From Lysobacteraceae bacterium NML93-0793 (lineage in GTDB: Bacteria > Pseudomonadota > Gammaproteobacteria > Xanthomonadales > Xanthomonadaceae), in NCBI GenBank assembly GCA_002324875.1, contig NTJG01000003.1, forward strand, positions 186,001 to 250,000: a stretch of 64,000 nt of DNA. The letters are read 5' to 3'. Below are positions 34,557-43,613 of this stretch, piece by piece. Positions within the stretch are counted from its first letter, which is position 1. Each line of letters opens with the position of its first letter. Under the pieces are notes generated by a model that did no database searches, was not told the origin of the DNA, and worked only from the letters and a program-made list of their open reading frames with translations. The position numbers and the translations under genes are program-made.

Positions 34557-35438
34557 ATGTCCCGACCGCATCTCCCGCTCAACGCCCTGCGCGCCTTCGA
34601 AGCGGCAGCGCGCCACCAGAACCTGACCCGGGCTGCGCTCGAACTGCACGTCAGCCAGGCCGCCCTGAGCCACCAGATCCGCGGGCTCGAAGCCACGCTC
34701 GGCATCCGCCTGTTCCATCGACTGCCGCGCGGCGTTGCGCTGAGCGACGAGGCCGTGGCGCTGTATCCGGTGCTCAACGAGGCCTTCGATCGCATCGCGG
34801 CCGCGGTCAATCGCGCCCGCTCCACCGCCCGCCGCGACGTGGTGTCGCTCGGCGCGGTGGGCACGTTCGTCAACGGCTGGCTGCTGCCGCGGCTGGCGCA
34901 ATTCGAAGCCGCTCATCCCGGGATCGAGTTGCGCCTGTCCACCCACAACAACCGCATCGACCAGGCCAGCGAGGGTCTGGACGTGGTGATCCGCTTCGGC
35001 GACGGCGACTGGCAGGGCCTGCACTGCACACCGATCGCCGACACCCGGTTCGCGCCGGTCTGTGCACCTGCGCACGCCCATCGTCTGCGCGTGCCGCAGG
35101 ACCTCGCCGCGCTGCCGCTGCTGCGTTCCTACCGCGAGAACGAATGGCCGCGCTGGTGCGAGGCGGCTGGGGTGCGCGGCGTCGAAGCGCGCGGGCCGGT
35201 GTTCGACTCGTCGCTCGCCCTGGCCGGCGCCGCCGCTTCCGGTGCGGGAGTCGCGCTGGTGCCGCTGGCGATGTTCGAGCGGGAGCTGCGCGAAGGTCGG
35301 CTGCTGCAGCCGTTCGACATCGGCATCGAGCTGGGCCGCTACTGGCTGACCCGGCTGCGCTCGCGCCGTGAGCGCGAGCCCGTCAAACAGCTGCGCCTCT
35401 GGCTGCAGGCACAGGGCGCACTGACGCCGGGCCGCTGA
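34557..35438 (+). CDS. LysR family regulator, AmpR-like
   Basis: A 293-aa transcription regulator. The N-terminal winged helix LPLNALRAFEAAARHQNLTR (residues about 6-25) followed by AALELHVSQAALSHQIRGLE closely resembles AmpR. The rest is the effector-binding domain (about 95-290). Divergent pairing with a class A beta-lactamase-like gene is the classical AmpR-bla set-up, where cell-wall muropeptides signal beta-lactam damage. The upstream ATG is less likely because that stretch is not HTH-like. Confidence 0.9.
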   Translation: MSRPHLPLNALRAFEAAARHQNLTRAALELHVSQAALSHQIRGLEATLGIRLFHRLPRGVALSDEAVALYPVLNEAFDRIAAAVNRARSTARRDVVSLGAVGTFVNGWLLPRLAQFEAAHPGIELRLSTHNNRIDQASEGLDVVIRFGDGDWQGLHCTPIADTRFAPVCAPAHAHRLRVPQDLAALPLLRSYRENEWPRWCEAAGVRGVEARGPVFDSSLALAGAAASGAGVALVPLAMFERELREGRLLQPFDIGIELGRYWLTRLRSRREREPVKQLRLWLQAQGALTPGR

Positions 35439-35459
35439 GCGGCGCCGGCGTCATCGGGA

Positions 35460-36152
35460 TCAGTAGCCCCAGGGCGTCGGCGGTGCAGCGACGGTCTTCG
35501 TCAGGTCGAACTCGACCTGGAACTTGCGGCCACCGGGCCGGCTGAGCTCGTAGACGAAACGCTGGCCCGGCTCGATTTCCATCGCCCAGGTGTTGGTGAC
35601 GGACGCGGACAGGCCTTCGCGCTCGAACATCTCGATCGATTCGGCATCGACCGGGAATTCCTGGCGCTGCGCGGTGCCGGCATTCTGGGTATCGCCGCCG
35701 TACATCGTGACCGGGTCGTCGCTGCCGTCGGGCAGGCGATGGTCGTGCTTCAGACGCAGGCCGGTCTCGGTGCGGGTGAGGATCCAGGTGCGCGAATGGT
35801 CGTCGCCGACGTGGAACGGAATGCGCAGTTCCTCTTCCTTGTTGCTGCAGCCGCGCACGTGCATCACCAGTTCCTTGCCCTCGAAGGGATCGGGTGGCGC
35901 GTCGGCGGCGGGCGCCGGCTCATTGGTGACGATGCGACCGGCGAACGCTTCGCCGCAATGGCGCGCGATCGCGGCGAGGAATTCATCGGCGGGCACGCGC
36001 TCGCGTGCGGCGTCAGCGGCTGCCGCCGCGGCGGCGGCATCGGCGGTGGGATTGGCCGGGGCCGGGCCCGTGGGCGTAGCCGGCTCGTTGCCGCCACAGG
36101 CGGCGAGTGCGAGTGCGGCGGCGAGAAGGGTGCAATGGCGTTGGATGGTCAT
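35460..36152 (-). CDS. hypothetical lipoprotein, 230 aa
   Basis: A secreted lipoprotein of unknown function. The signal peptide ends in LAAC (MTIQRHCTLLAAALALAACGG), with the predicted acylated Cys at 19. An Ala/Pro-rich linker follows, then a globular domain with two cysteines (RHCGEAFAGR and HVRGCSNKEE) that could form a disulfide, and a C-terminal beta-rich part (FVYELSRPGGRKFQVEFDL). I do not recognise a named domain. It lies between the AmpR-like regulator (convergent) and the ABC-F gene. Confidence 0.75.
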   Translation of the reverse strand: MTIQRHCTLLAAALALAACGGNEPATPTGPAPANPTADAAAAAAAADAARERVPADEFLAAIARHCGEAFAGRIVTNEPAPAADAPPDPFEGKELVMHVRGCSNKEEELRIPFHVGDDHSRTWILTRTETGLRLKHDHRLPDGSDDPVTMYGGDTQNAGTAQRQEFPVDAESIEMFEREGLSASVTNTWAMEIEPGQRFVYELSRPGGRKFQVEFDLTKTVAAPPTPWGY

Positions 36153-36338
36153 GCCCCGCAAAGTACCCGCCGTCGCCAGATGGCGCAAATCCGCAGCGCG
36201 CACGTGGATGCGGAACCGGCGCGCGATCCCGACGCCGCGCAGCGGGCCGGACACGCGGCGCAACGCGCGCGCGGCAAGGCGTCCGGAGACCGCCGTAAGA
36301 GCCGCACCGCCCCGGGCAGCGCGTGCACCGCGCCCGCG

Positions 36339-38204
36339 TCAGGCGGCGTCGTAGAGCGCCAGCAGATCGCCCTCGGCCTGTTCCAGCGCCTCGCGCAAGG
36401 CGGCCTGACGCTGGCCCAGGTCGGCCGCCTTCGTGGCATCGGCATAGGTCGCCGGATCCGCCAGCGCGGCATCGATGTCGGACAGCGACTGTTCGAGCTC
36501 CGCCACCCGCGCTTCGGCCTTCAGCAGCTTGTGCGGATTGGCCTTGGCCTTCGGCTTCGCGGGTTCGGCTGCGGGCGCGGCGGCCACCGGCGTCGCCGTC
36601 GGCGTACGAAGTTCGCCGGCATTGCCGCGCGCGCGCAGCCACGCGGCGTATTCGTCGAGATCGCCGTCGAAGGGAATCACCACGCCGTCGGCGACGCGCC
36701 AGAAGGTGTCGCTGACCAGACCGATCAGGTGGCGGTCGTGCGAGACCAGCACGATCGCGCCGGGGAAATCGCTCAGCGCTTCGGCCAGCGCCTCGCGCAT
36801 TTCCAGATCGAGGTGGTTGGTCGGTTCGTCGAGCAGCAGCACGTTCGGCTGCAGCCAGGCGATCAGCGCCAGCGCCAGCCGCGCGCGTTCGCCGCCGGAG
36901 AAGCCGTCGATGCTTTCGAACGCGCGGTCCCCGGGGAAGCTCCACTTGCCGAGGAAGTCGCGGAAGGCCTGGGTGGCGACGTTGGGCGAGATTTCGCGCA
37001 GGTGGTCGATCGGCGAGGTACCGGCGACCAGCGATTCGACCGTGTGCTGGGCGAAGTAGCCGATGCGCAGGTCCGGATGCGCGTAACGCTCCCCGGCCAG
37101 CAACGGCAGCTCGCCGACCAGCGACTTGACCAGTGTCGACTTACCGGCGCCGTTGGGGCCGAGCAGACCGATGCGGTCGCCGGCCTCGAGGCCGAAGCCG
37201 ACCCTGTCCAGGATCACGACCTGCCCGTCCGCGGCCGGATAGCCGCAGACGCCGTCGTTGATCCGCAGCAGCGCGTGCGGCAGCTTGACCGGCTGCGGGA
37301 AATCGATCCGCACCTCGCGCTCGGCGCGCACCGCCTCGGTGTCGGCCATCTTGGCCAGGCGCTTGACCCGCGACTGCGCCTGCTTGGCCTTGGCCGCGCT
37401 GGCCTTGAAGCGGTCGATGAACTTCTGCAGGTGCGCGCGTTCGGCCTGGGTCTTCTCGTGGGTGATCTGCTGCAGCCGCAGCTGCTCGGCGCGCTGGCGC
37501 TCGAACGCGGTGAAATTGCCGGTGTAAAGCTTCGCGCTGCCGCCGTGCAGGTGCAGCGTGTGGGTGCAGACGTTGTCGAGGAACTCGCGGTCGTGCGAGA
37601 TCAGCAGCAGCGTGCCGGGATACTTCAGCAGCCACTGCTCGAGCCACAGCACCGCGTCGAGATCGAGATGGTTGGTGGGCTCGTCGAGCAGCAGCAGATC
37701 GCTCGGCGTCATCAGCGCGCGCGCCAGATTCAGGCGCACGCGCCAGCCGCCGGAGAACGTCGCCACCGCACGCTGATGGGTTTCGGCCGGAAACCCCAGG
37801 CCGTGCAGCAGCTTGCCCGCACGCGCACCGGCGTCGTAGGCACCGACTTCGGCCATGCGCTGGTGCGCCTCGGCGACGGCCTCCCAGTCCTCGGCGGCCA
37901 TCGCGTCGGCCTCGGCCTTCAGCACCGCGGCCACGGCGGCATCGCCGCCGAGCACGAAGTCGATCGCCGGATCCGGCAGCGACGGCAGTTCCTGGGCGAT
38001 GCTGGCCACGCGCACGCGGTTGGGCAGGTCGAGATCGCCCTTGTCGGCTTCCACCTCGCCGCGCACGGCCGCGAACAGCGAGGACTTTCCGGTGCCGTTG
38101 CGGCCGACCACGCCGGTGCGCCAGCCCGCATGCAGGGCGAGGTCCATCTCGGACAGCAGCAGGCGTTCGCCGCGCCGCAGGGCGAAATTCTTGAAAGAGA
38201 TCAT
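36339..38204 (-). CDS. ABC-F ATPase, YheS type
   Basis: A 621-aa soluble protein with two ATP-binding cassettes and no membrane part. Cassette 1 has Walker A GRNGTGKSS near residue 34 and FSGGWRVRLNLARAL; cassette 2 has GPNGAGKST and FSGGERARLALALI. Each Walker B region ends LLLDEPTNHLDL. The inter-cassette P-site linker (about 235-300) is helical and basic; the tail ends with a coiled coil (KAEARVAELEQSLSDIDAAL). ABC-F proteins bind the ribosomal E site to aid stalled translation. Size and linker suggest YheS. Confidence 0.92.
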   Translation of the reverse strand: MISFKNFALRRGERLLLSEMDLALHAGWRTGVVGRNGTGKSSLFAAVRGEVEADKGDLDLPNRVRVASIAQELPSLPDPAIDFVLGGDAAVAAVLKAEADAMAAEDWEAVAEAHQRMAEVGAYDAGARAGKLLHGLGFPAETHQRAVATFSGGWRVRLNLARALMTPSDLLLLDEPTNHLDLDAVLWLEQWLLKYPGTLLLISHDREFLDNVCTHTLHLHGGSAKLYTGNFTAFERQRAEQLRLQQITHEKTQAERAHLQKFIDRFKASAAKAKQAQSRVKRLAKMADTEAVRAEREVRIDFPQPVKLPHALLRINDGVCGYPAADGQVVILDRVGFGLEAGDRIGLLGPNGAGKSTLVKSLVGELPLLAGERYAHPDLRIGYFAQHTVESLVAGTSPIDHLREISPNVATQAFRDFLGKWSFPGDRAFESIDGFSGGERARLALALIAWLQPNVLLLDEPTNHLDLEMREALAEALSDFPGAIVLVSHDRHLIGLVSDTFWRVADGVVIPFDGDLDEYAAWLRARGNAGELRTPTATPVAAAPAAEPAKPKAKANPHKLLKAEARVAELEQSLSDIDAALADPATYADATKAADLGQRQAALREALEQAEGDLLALYDAA

Positions 38205-38388
38205 GGGCGGAATTCTACCGGAGGCCGCCTGCCGCAGCCGGCGCCCGGGCGGGAGATGGCGCGCCGACGCGGGTGATCGGCACGCCGCAACGGTGACGGA
38301 TGAAACATTTGCGCAGTGCAGCACGCGGTGTTAATGAATCGTAAAGCGCCGTTCGGCGTTCGCCGCTCCCCAACCTGGAGGTCCGTGC

Positions 38389-40788
38389 ATGTTCCGCAGT
38401 CCCCTCGCCGTCGCCATCCTCGTCGCCCTGGCACCCGCCGGCGCCACTCTCGCCCAGGACGCCGCCCCGGCCCGAGCGACCACGCTCGACACGCTGATCG
38501 TCACCGGCACCCGGGTCGCCGACCGCACCGTGGCCGAGTCGCAATCGCCGATCGACATCCTCACGCCCGAGACCCTGACCGCCACCGGTACGCCGGAGCT
38601 CGCCACCGCACTGTCGCGTGCACTGCCGTCGCTGAACTTCCCGCGCCCGGCGATCAACGACGGCACCGACGCCGTGCGTCCGGCGCAGATCCGCGGCCTG
38701 TCGCCGGACCACGTGCTGGTGCTCGTCAACGGCAAGCGCTACCACTCCGGCGCGCTGGTCAACGTCAACGGCTCGCAGGGCCGCAGCTCGTCGCCGGTGG
38801 ATCTCAACACCATTCCGATCTCGGCGATCGAACGCGTCGAGGTGCTGCGCGATGGCGCATCGGCGCAGTACGGCTCGGACGCGATCGCGGGCGTGATCAA
38901 CATCGTGCTGAAGGGACGGGCCGGCAGCGGTGGCGTCTCGGGACGCTACGGCCAGTACAGCGCCGGCGACGGTGCGCAGTACCAGCTACTGGCCGATGCC
39001 GGCTTCGGCGTCGGCAACGACGGCTTCGTGCATCTCTCGGCGCAGGGCGCGCACCAGGACCAGACCAACCGCGCGCGGCCGTTCATCGGCACGCCGACCG
39101 CAACGTCGGCGCCGCTCGGCCAGGTGGTGCAGCGCCAGGGCGATCCCGAGGTCGACCACGGCTCGGTGACGTTCAATGCCGAACTGCCGGTCAACGACTC
39201 CCTGCAGGTCTACGGCACCGGCATCTACACGAAACGCGATTCGCTCTCGAACGGTTTCTTCCGCCCGGCCGGCGACCCGCGCAACATCCCGTCGATCTAT
39301 CCCGACGGATTCCTGCCGCAGATCAACAACGTCACCACCGACCACCACGTCACCGCGGGCTTCAAGGCCGAAACCGCGGGCGGCACCGCGGTCGATTTCA
39401 GCTACACATACGGCGACAGCGAGATGACGTTCGACATCCTCAACACGCTCAACCGAAGCCTGGGACCGACGTCGCCGACGCAGTTCTACGCCGGTGCGCT
39501 GGAGGTGCGACAGCACGTGCTGAACCTGGATTTCAGCAAGCCCCTCGACTGGGGCCTGGCCTATCCGGTGACCTGGTCCTACGGCGCCGAATGGCGCGGC
39601 GACCGCTTCATCCAGTCGGCCGGCGAGCCGCTGTCGTATGCCAACGGCGGCGTGGTGGCTCCAGGCCAGACCACGCCGCTGCCGGGGGCACAGGTGTTCT
39701 CGGGCTTCCGGCCCGGCGACGGCGGCGATTTCGACCGCAATGCGCTGTCGTTCTACACGGGGCTGGAAGCCGACCTCACCGACCGTCTGTCGCTGGGCGT
39801 TGCCGGCCGCTTCGAGGATTTCAGTGACTTCGGCGACACCAGCAATTTCAAGATCTCCGGACGCTTCGAATTCACCGATGCCATCGCGCTGCGCGCGACC
39901 GCCTCGACCGGCTTCCGCGCGCCGTCGCTGCAGCAGCAGTACTTCCAGTCGACGGCGACGAACTTCATCGCCACCCCGCAGGGCACGCTGCCGTTCGACA
40001 TCGTGACCTTCCGTGTGACCAACCCGGCCGCGATCGCACTCGGCGCCGAGCCGCTGCGCGCCGAGGAGTCGACCAACTACAGCCTGGGCCTGGTGCTGCA
40101 GCCGGTCGAGAACCTCTACGTCACCATCGACGCCTACCAGATCGAGGTCGAGGACCGCATCTCGCTGTCGGCCAATCTGACCTCGGCGCCGGTGCGCAAT
40201 TACCTGCAGGCCAACGGCTTCGCGGGCGTCGGCGGCGGCCGTTACTTCACCAACGCCATCGACACCACCACCCGCGGCGTGGACCTCGTCGGCACCTACG
40301 GCTGGGCGCTGGACAACAGCCGTCTCGATCTGACGCTGGGCTACAACTACAACAAGACCACGATCGACCGGGTGGCCGAGAATCCCGCATCCCTGGCCGC
40401 GATCGACCCGGCCGCGGTGCGCTTCGACCGGGTGGAACGCGGGCGGTTCGAAGTGGGCGCGCCGCGCGACAAGGTGCTGATCGGCGGCACCTGGACGATC
40501 GGCGGGTTCGAGGCCACGGCCAATGCCACGCGCTACGGGGAGTTCAGCGTGCTCGGCAGCAACGCCGCGCTCGACCAGACCTTCGATGCGGCCTGGACGC
40601 TGGATCTCGCGTTCTCGTATGCGCTCGACAAATGGACGTTCACCGTCGGCGGCGACAACGTGCTCGACCAGTACCCGGATGAAGTGCTGTTCGCCAACTC
40701 CACCGGCGGGCAGCTGCCGTGGAGCGGCAGTTCGCCGTTCGGCTTCAACGGCGCCTTCGTCTACGCGAACGTCGCGTATCGCTGGTAA
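38389..40788 (+). CDS. TonB-dependent receptor (tandem paralog 1)
   Basis: A 799-aa outer-membrane transporter with a signal peptide ending ATLAQ. A TonB-box-like TLDTLIVTG follows at about residue 31, then the plug (about 45-165: LVLVNGKRYHSG... ERVEVLRDGASAQYGSDAIA) and a beta-barrel that ends in the aromatic AYRW. It is about 80% identical to the next gene over the plug by eye. The substrate is unknown; NGKR-type receptors take up iron complexes or sugars. GGAGG lies seven bases before the ATG. A hairpin follows the stop. Confidence 0.93.
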   Translation: MFRSPLAVAILVALAPAGATLAQDAAPARATTLDTLIVTGTRVADRTVAESQSPIDILTPETLTATGTPELATALSRALPSLNFPRPAINDGTDAVRPAQIRGLSPDHVLVLVNGKRYHSGALVNVNGSQGRSSSPVDLNTIPISAIERVEVLRDGASAQYGSDAIAGVINIVLKGRAGSGGVSGRYGQYSAGDGAQYQLLADAGFGVGNDGFVHLSAQGAHQDQTNRARPFIGTPTATSAPLGQVVQRQGDPEVDHGSVTFNAELPVNDSLQVYGTGIYTKRDSLSNGFFRPAGDPRNIPSIYPDGFLPQINNVTTDHHVTAGFKAETAGGTAVDFSYTYGDSEMTFDILNTLNRSLGPTSPTQFYAGALEVRQHVLNLDFSKPLDWGLAYPVTWSYGAEWRGDRFIQSAGEPLSYANGGVVAPGQTTPLPGAQVFSGFRPGDGGDFDRNALSFYTGLEADLTDRLSLGVAGRFEDFSDFGDTSNFKISGRFEFTDAIALRATASTGFRAPSLQQQYFQSTATNFIATPQGTLPFDIVTFRVTNPAAIALGAEPLRAEESTNYSLGLVLQPVENLYVTIDAYQIEVEDRISLSANLTSAPVRNYLQANGFAGVGGGRYFTNAIDTTTRGVDLVGTYGWALDNSRLDLTLGYNYNKTTIDRVAENPASLAAIDPAAVRFDRVERGRFEVGAPRDKVLIGGTWTIGGFEATANATRYGEFSVLGSNAALDQTFDAAWTLDLAFSYALDKWTFTVGGDNVLDQYPDEVLFANSTGGQLPWSGSSPFGFNGAFVYANVAYRW

Positions 40789-40811
40789 GCCCAGTTTTTG
40801 TGCATGGCGTC

Positions 40812-40835
40812 GACGCCCCGGCCCGCCGGGGCGTC
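40812..40835 (+). terminator. hairpin after TonB receptor 1
   Basis: A perfect 10-bp stem (GACGCCCCGG / CCGGGGCGTC) with a CCCG loop, about 23 bases after the stop. The hairpin after the next gene differs at one base pair in the stem, suggesting common descent. No T-run follows. Confidence 0.6.
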
Positions 40836-40961
40836 GCTGAATCCGGCGCCGCGCCTCTGTTCCATTAAAGGAACGATCGAATCGCATTTTTGTGATCATT
40901 GACGATTTCAGGACAATGCGCTCCAATCCGCGGCCCACGTGTCCAATTACAGGCCGCCCCG

Positions 40962-43364
40962 ATGCTCCGTCCCCACCGCCTCAGCCTGGCCGTCCTCGCC
41001 GCCCTGGTCGTTCCCACCGCTGCCTTCGCCCAAGAGGTCCCTGCCGACGCGCAGGCGCGCACCTCCACCCTCGACACCCTGATTGTCACCGGCACCCGCG
41101 TCGCGGATCGCACCGTGGCCGAGTCGCAATCGCCGATCGACATCATCACGTCCGACGCGCTGACCGCCACCGGCACCACCGAGCTCGCCACCGCCCTCGC
41201 ACGCGCCCTGCCCTCGCTGAACTTTCCGCGCCCGGCGTTGACCGACGGCACCTCGGCGATCCGCCCGGCGCAGCTGCGCGGCCTCGCGCCCGACCAGGTG
41301 CTGGTGCTGGTCAACGGCAAGCGCCGGCACACGTCCTCGCTGCTCAACCTCAACGGCACGATCGGCCGCGGCTCGTCGCCGGTGGACCTCAATACGATTC
41401 CGGTCTCGGCGATCGAGCGCGTCGAAGTGCTGCGCGACGGCGCGTCGGCGCAGTACGGCTCGGACGCGATCGCCGGTGTCGTCAACGTCGTGCTCAAGGG
41501 CGCATCGAGCGGCGGCAGCCTGGCGGTGAACGCCGGCCAGTACTCGGCCGGCGACGGCAAGCAGACCCAGATCGCCGGTGACACCGGCCTGGCGCTGGGC
41601 GACGACCGCGGCTTCCTGCATCTGTCGGCGCAGCTCGGCCAGCAGGAAGAGACCAACCGTGCGCGCCCGTTCGCGGGCACGCCCGGCGCCACCCAGCCGG
41701 CGCTCGGCCAGAAGGCCTTCGTGATCGGCGAGCCGGAGGTCGACTTCGGCGCCGTCGGCTTCAATACCGATTTCGCCCTGACCGACAGCATCCGCGTCTA
41801 CGGTTTCGGCACCGCGAGCAATCGCGACATCACCTCGTTCGCGTTCTTCCGCGCGCCGAACAACACCACACAGAACATCCGCTCGATCTATCCGGACGGC
41901 TTCCTGCCGGAGATCAACAACATCTCCAAGGACCGGTCGCTGGTCGCCGGCATCAAGGGGTTCGCCGGCGAGTGGAACTGGGACCTGAGCTACAACTACG
42001 GCTACAACCACCTCGAGTTCTATACGCGCAACACGCTCAACGCGAGCCTGGGCGCGAGCTCGCCGACGTCGTTCTACGACGGTGCGCTGGAGACCACGCA
42101 GAACATCGTCAATCTCGACATCAGCCGCCCGCTGGACCTCGGCCTGGCATATCCGGCCACGCTGTCGTTCGGCGTCGAGGCGCGCAACGAGAAGTGGAAC
42201 CAGTCGCCGGGCGAGTTCGGTTCCTACGCCAACGCCGGCCTCGGCGCGCCCGGCGCGGCAGCCGGTGCCCAGGGTTTCGCCGGCTTCGCGCCCGAAGTCG
42301 CCGGCGCCTACGACCGCGACAGCCATGCGGTCTACGCGGGCCTGGAGGCGGACCTGACCGAGCGGTTCTCCGCCGGCGCCGCCGCGCGCTACGAGGACTA
42401 CGACGATTTCGGCAGCCAGCTCTCGGGCAAGGTCTCGGCGCGCTATGCGTTCAACGATGCGGTCGCGCTGCGCGGCACCGTATCGAGCGGCTTCCGCGCG
42501 CCGTCGCTGGCGCAGCAGTATTTCCAGACCGTCAGCACGACGTTCCTGCCCGGCATCACCACGCCGTTCGAGATCCGCACGTTCCCCGCCAGCAGCCCGG
42601 TCGCGCAGGCCTTCGGCGCCGAGGCGCTGCGGCCCGAGGAGTCGCTGTCCTACAGCCTGGGCCTGGTGCTGCAGCCCGTCGATGCCCTCTACGTCACCGT
42701 CGATGCGTACCAGATCGACGTCGACGACCGCATCGCCCTGTCCTCCAACCTCACCGGCGACGCAGTGCGGCGTCTGCTCGAGTCGCAGGGCATCTTCGGC
42801 ATCACCGGTGGTCGCTACTTCACCAACGCCATCGACACCCGCACCCGCGGCATCGACGTCGTCGGCAGCTACCGCTGGGATCTCGCCGCGAGCAGCGTCG
42901 ACCTGACCGCCGGCTACAACCACACCAGGACCGAGATCACCCGGATCGCCGCGAACCCGGACGCACTGAGCCAGAACGGGCTGAACCTCGAGCGCATCGA
43001 CCGGGCCGAGATCGGCCGCATCGAAGACGGCTTCCCGCGCAACAAGCTGCTGCTCTCGGGGACCTGGAACGTCGACGATTGGGCGTTCGCGCTCGCGACC
43101 ACGCGCTACGGCAGCGTGAGCACCACGCCCAACAACGCCGCGCTCGACCAGGAATACGGTGCGAAGTGGCTGCTCGACGTGTCGGCGACGTTCAAGCCCG
43201 GCGAGAACTGGGCATTGACGCTGGGTGCGGACAACGTGCTCAACGAATATCCGGACGAGAACATCTTCGGCAACTCGACCAACGGCCAGTTTCCCTACAG
43301 CAATCTCTCGCCGTTCGGCTTCGGTGGCGCGTTCGCCTACGCGAAGGTGGCCTATAGCTGGTGA
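40962..43364 (+). CDS. TonB-dependent receptor (tandem paralog 2)
   Basis: An 800-aa outer-membrane receptor that shares the plug and barrel plan of its neighbour. The signal peptide ends AAFAQ; a TLDTLIVTG box lies at about residue 37, and the barrel ends VAYSW. The plug is very close to paralog 1, while the barrel is more diverged, so substrates may differ. I chose the ATG at 40962; the frame runs back to 40899 but that part is not a signal peptide. The upstream gap (173 bases) contains the first hairpin and AT-rich DNA near 40880-40910 likely to be the promoter. Confidence 0.93.
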   Translation: MLRPHRLSLAVLAALVVPTAAFAQEVPADAQARTSTLDTLIVTGTRVADRTVAESQSPIDIITSDALTATGTTELATALARALPSLNFPRPALTDGTSAIRPAQLRGLAPDQVLVLVNGKRRHTSSLLNLNGTIGRGSSPVDLNTIPVSAIERVEVLRDGASAQYGSDAIAGVVNVVLKGASSGGSLAVNAGQYSAGDGKQTQIAGDTGLALGDDRGFLHLSAQLGQQEETNRARPFAGTPGATQPALGQKAFVIGEPEVDFGAVGFNTDFALTDSIRVYGFGTASNRDITSFAFFRAPNNTTQNIRSIYPDGFLPEINNISKDRSLVAGIKGFAGEWNWDLSYNYGYNHLEFYTRNTLNASLGASSPTSFYDGALETTQNIVNLDISRPLDLGLAYPATLSFGVEARNEKWNQSPGEFGSYANAGLGAPGAAAGAQGFAGFAPEVAGAYDRDSHAVYAGLEADLTERFSAGAAARYEDYDDFGSQLSGKVSARYAFNDAVALRGTVSSGFRAPSLAQQYFQTVSTTFLPGITTPFEIRTFPASSPVAQAFGAEALRPEESLSYSLGLVLQPVDALYVTVDAYQIDVDDRIALSSNLTGDAVRRLLESQGIFGITGGRYFTNAIDTRTRGIDVVGSYRWDLAASSVDLTAGYNHTRTEITRIAANPDALSQNGLNLERIDRAEIGRIEDGFPRNKLLLSGTWNVDDWAFALATTRYGSVSTTPNNAALDQEYGAKWLLDVSATFKPGENWALTLGADNVLNEYPDENIFGNSTNGQFPYSNLSPFGFGGAFAYAKVAYSW

Positions 43365-43393
43365 TCGATCGAGATCTCGATCTCGCGCGCTTC

Positions 43394-43417
43394 GATGCCC
43401 CGGTTCGCCGGGGCATC
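43394..43417 (+). terminator. hairpin after TonB receptor 2
   Basis: A perfect 10-bp stem (GATGCCCCGG / CCGGGGCATC) closed by a TTCG tetraloop, which is very stable, followed by GTCGTTTCGG. It is 29 bases after the stop and closely matches the hairpin at 40812. Confidence 0.65.
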
Positions 43418-43613
43418 GTCGTTTCGGGCGCAAGGCGGGCGCCGCGCCCGTATGCGCTGCGCGGCCGGCACCGCTGGCTGGCTGGCTATTGGCGGCCGTT
43501 CGGCGCCGCTTGCGATCGCGATGGCGCTATTCGACGACGAACGCGTCATCGCCGCTTGCCCCTGTCACGGCGCGTCCTCCACACTGCAAGACCGATTCCG
43601 GCGCCCGCTCCCG

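Noticed and set aside
40899-40961. Upstream extension of TonB receptor 2
   Set aside because: The extra 21 residues precede a good signal peptide and lie in AT-rich promoter-like DNA.
40947-43433. 828-aa frame opposite TonB receptor 2
   Set aside because: Composition is an antisense shadow; the plus strand encodes a full receptor with a signal peptide.
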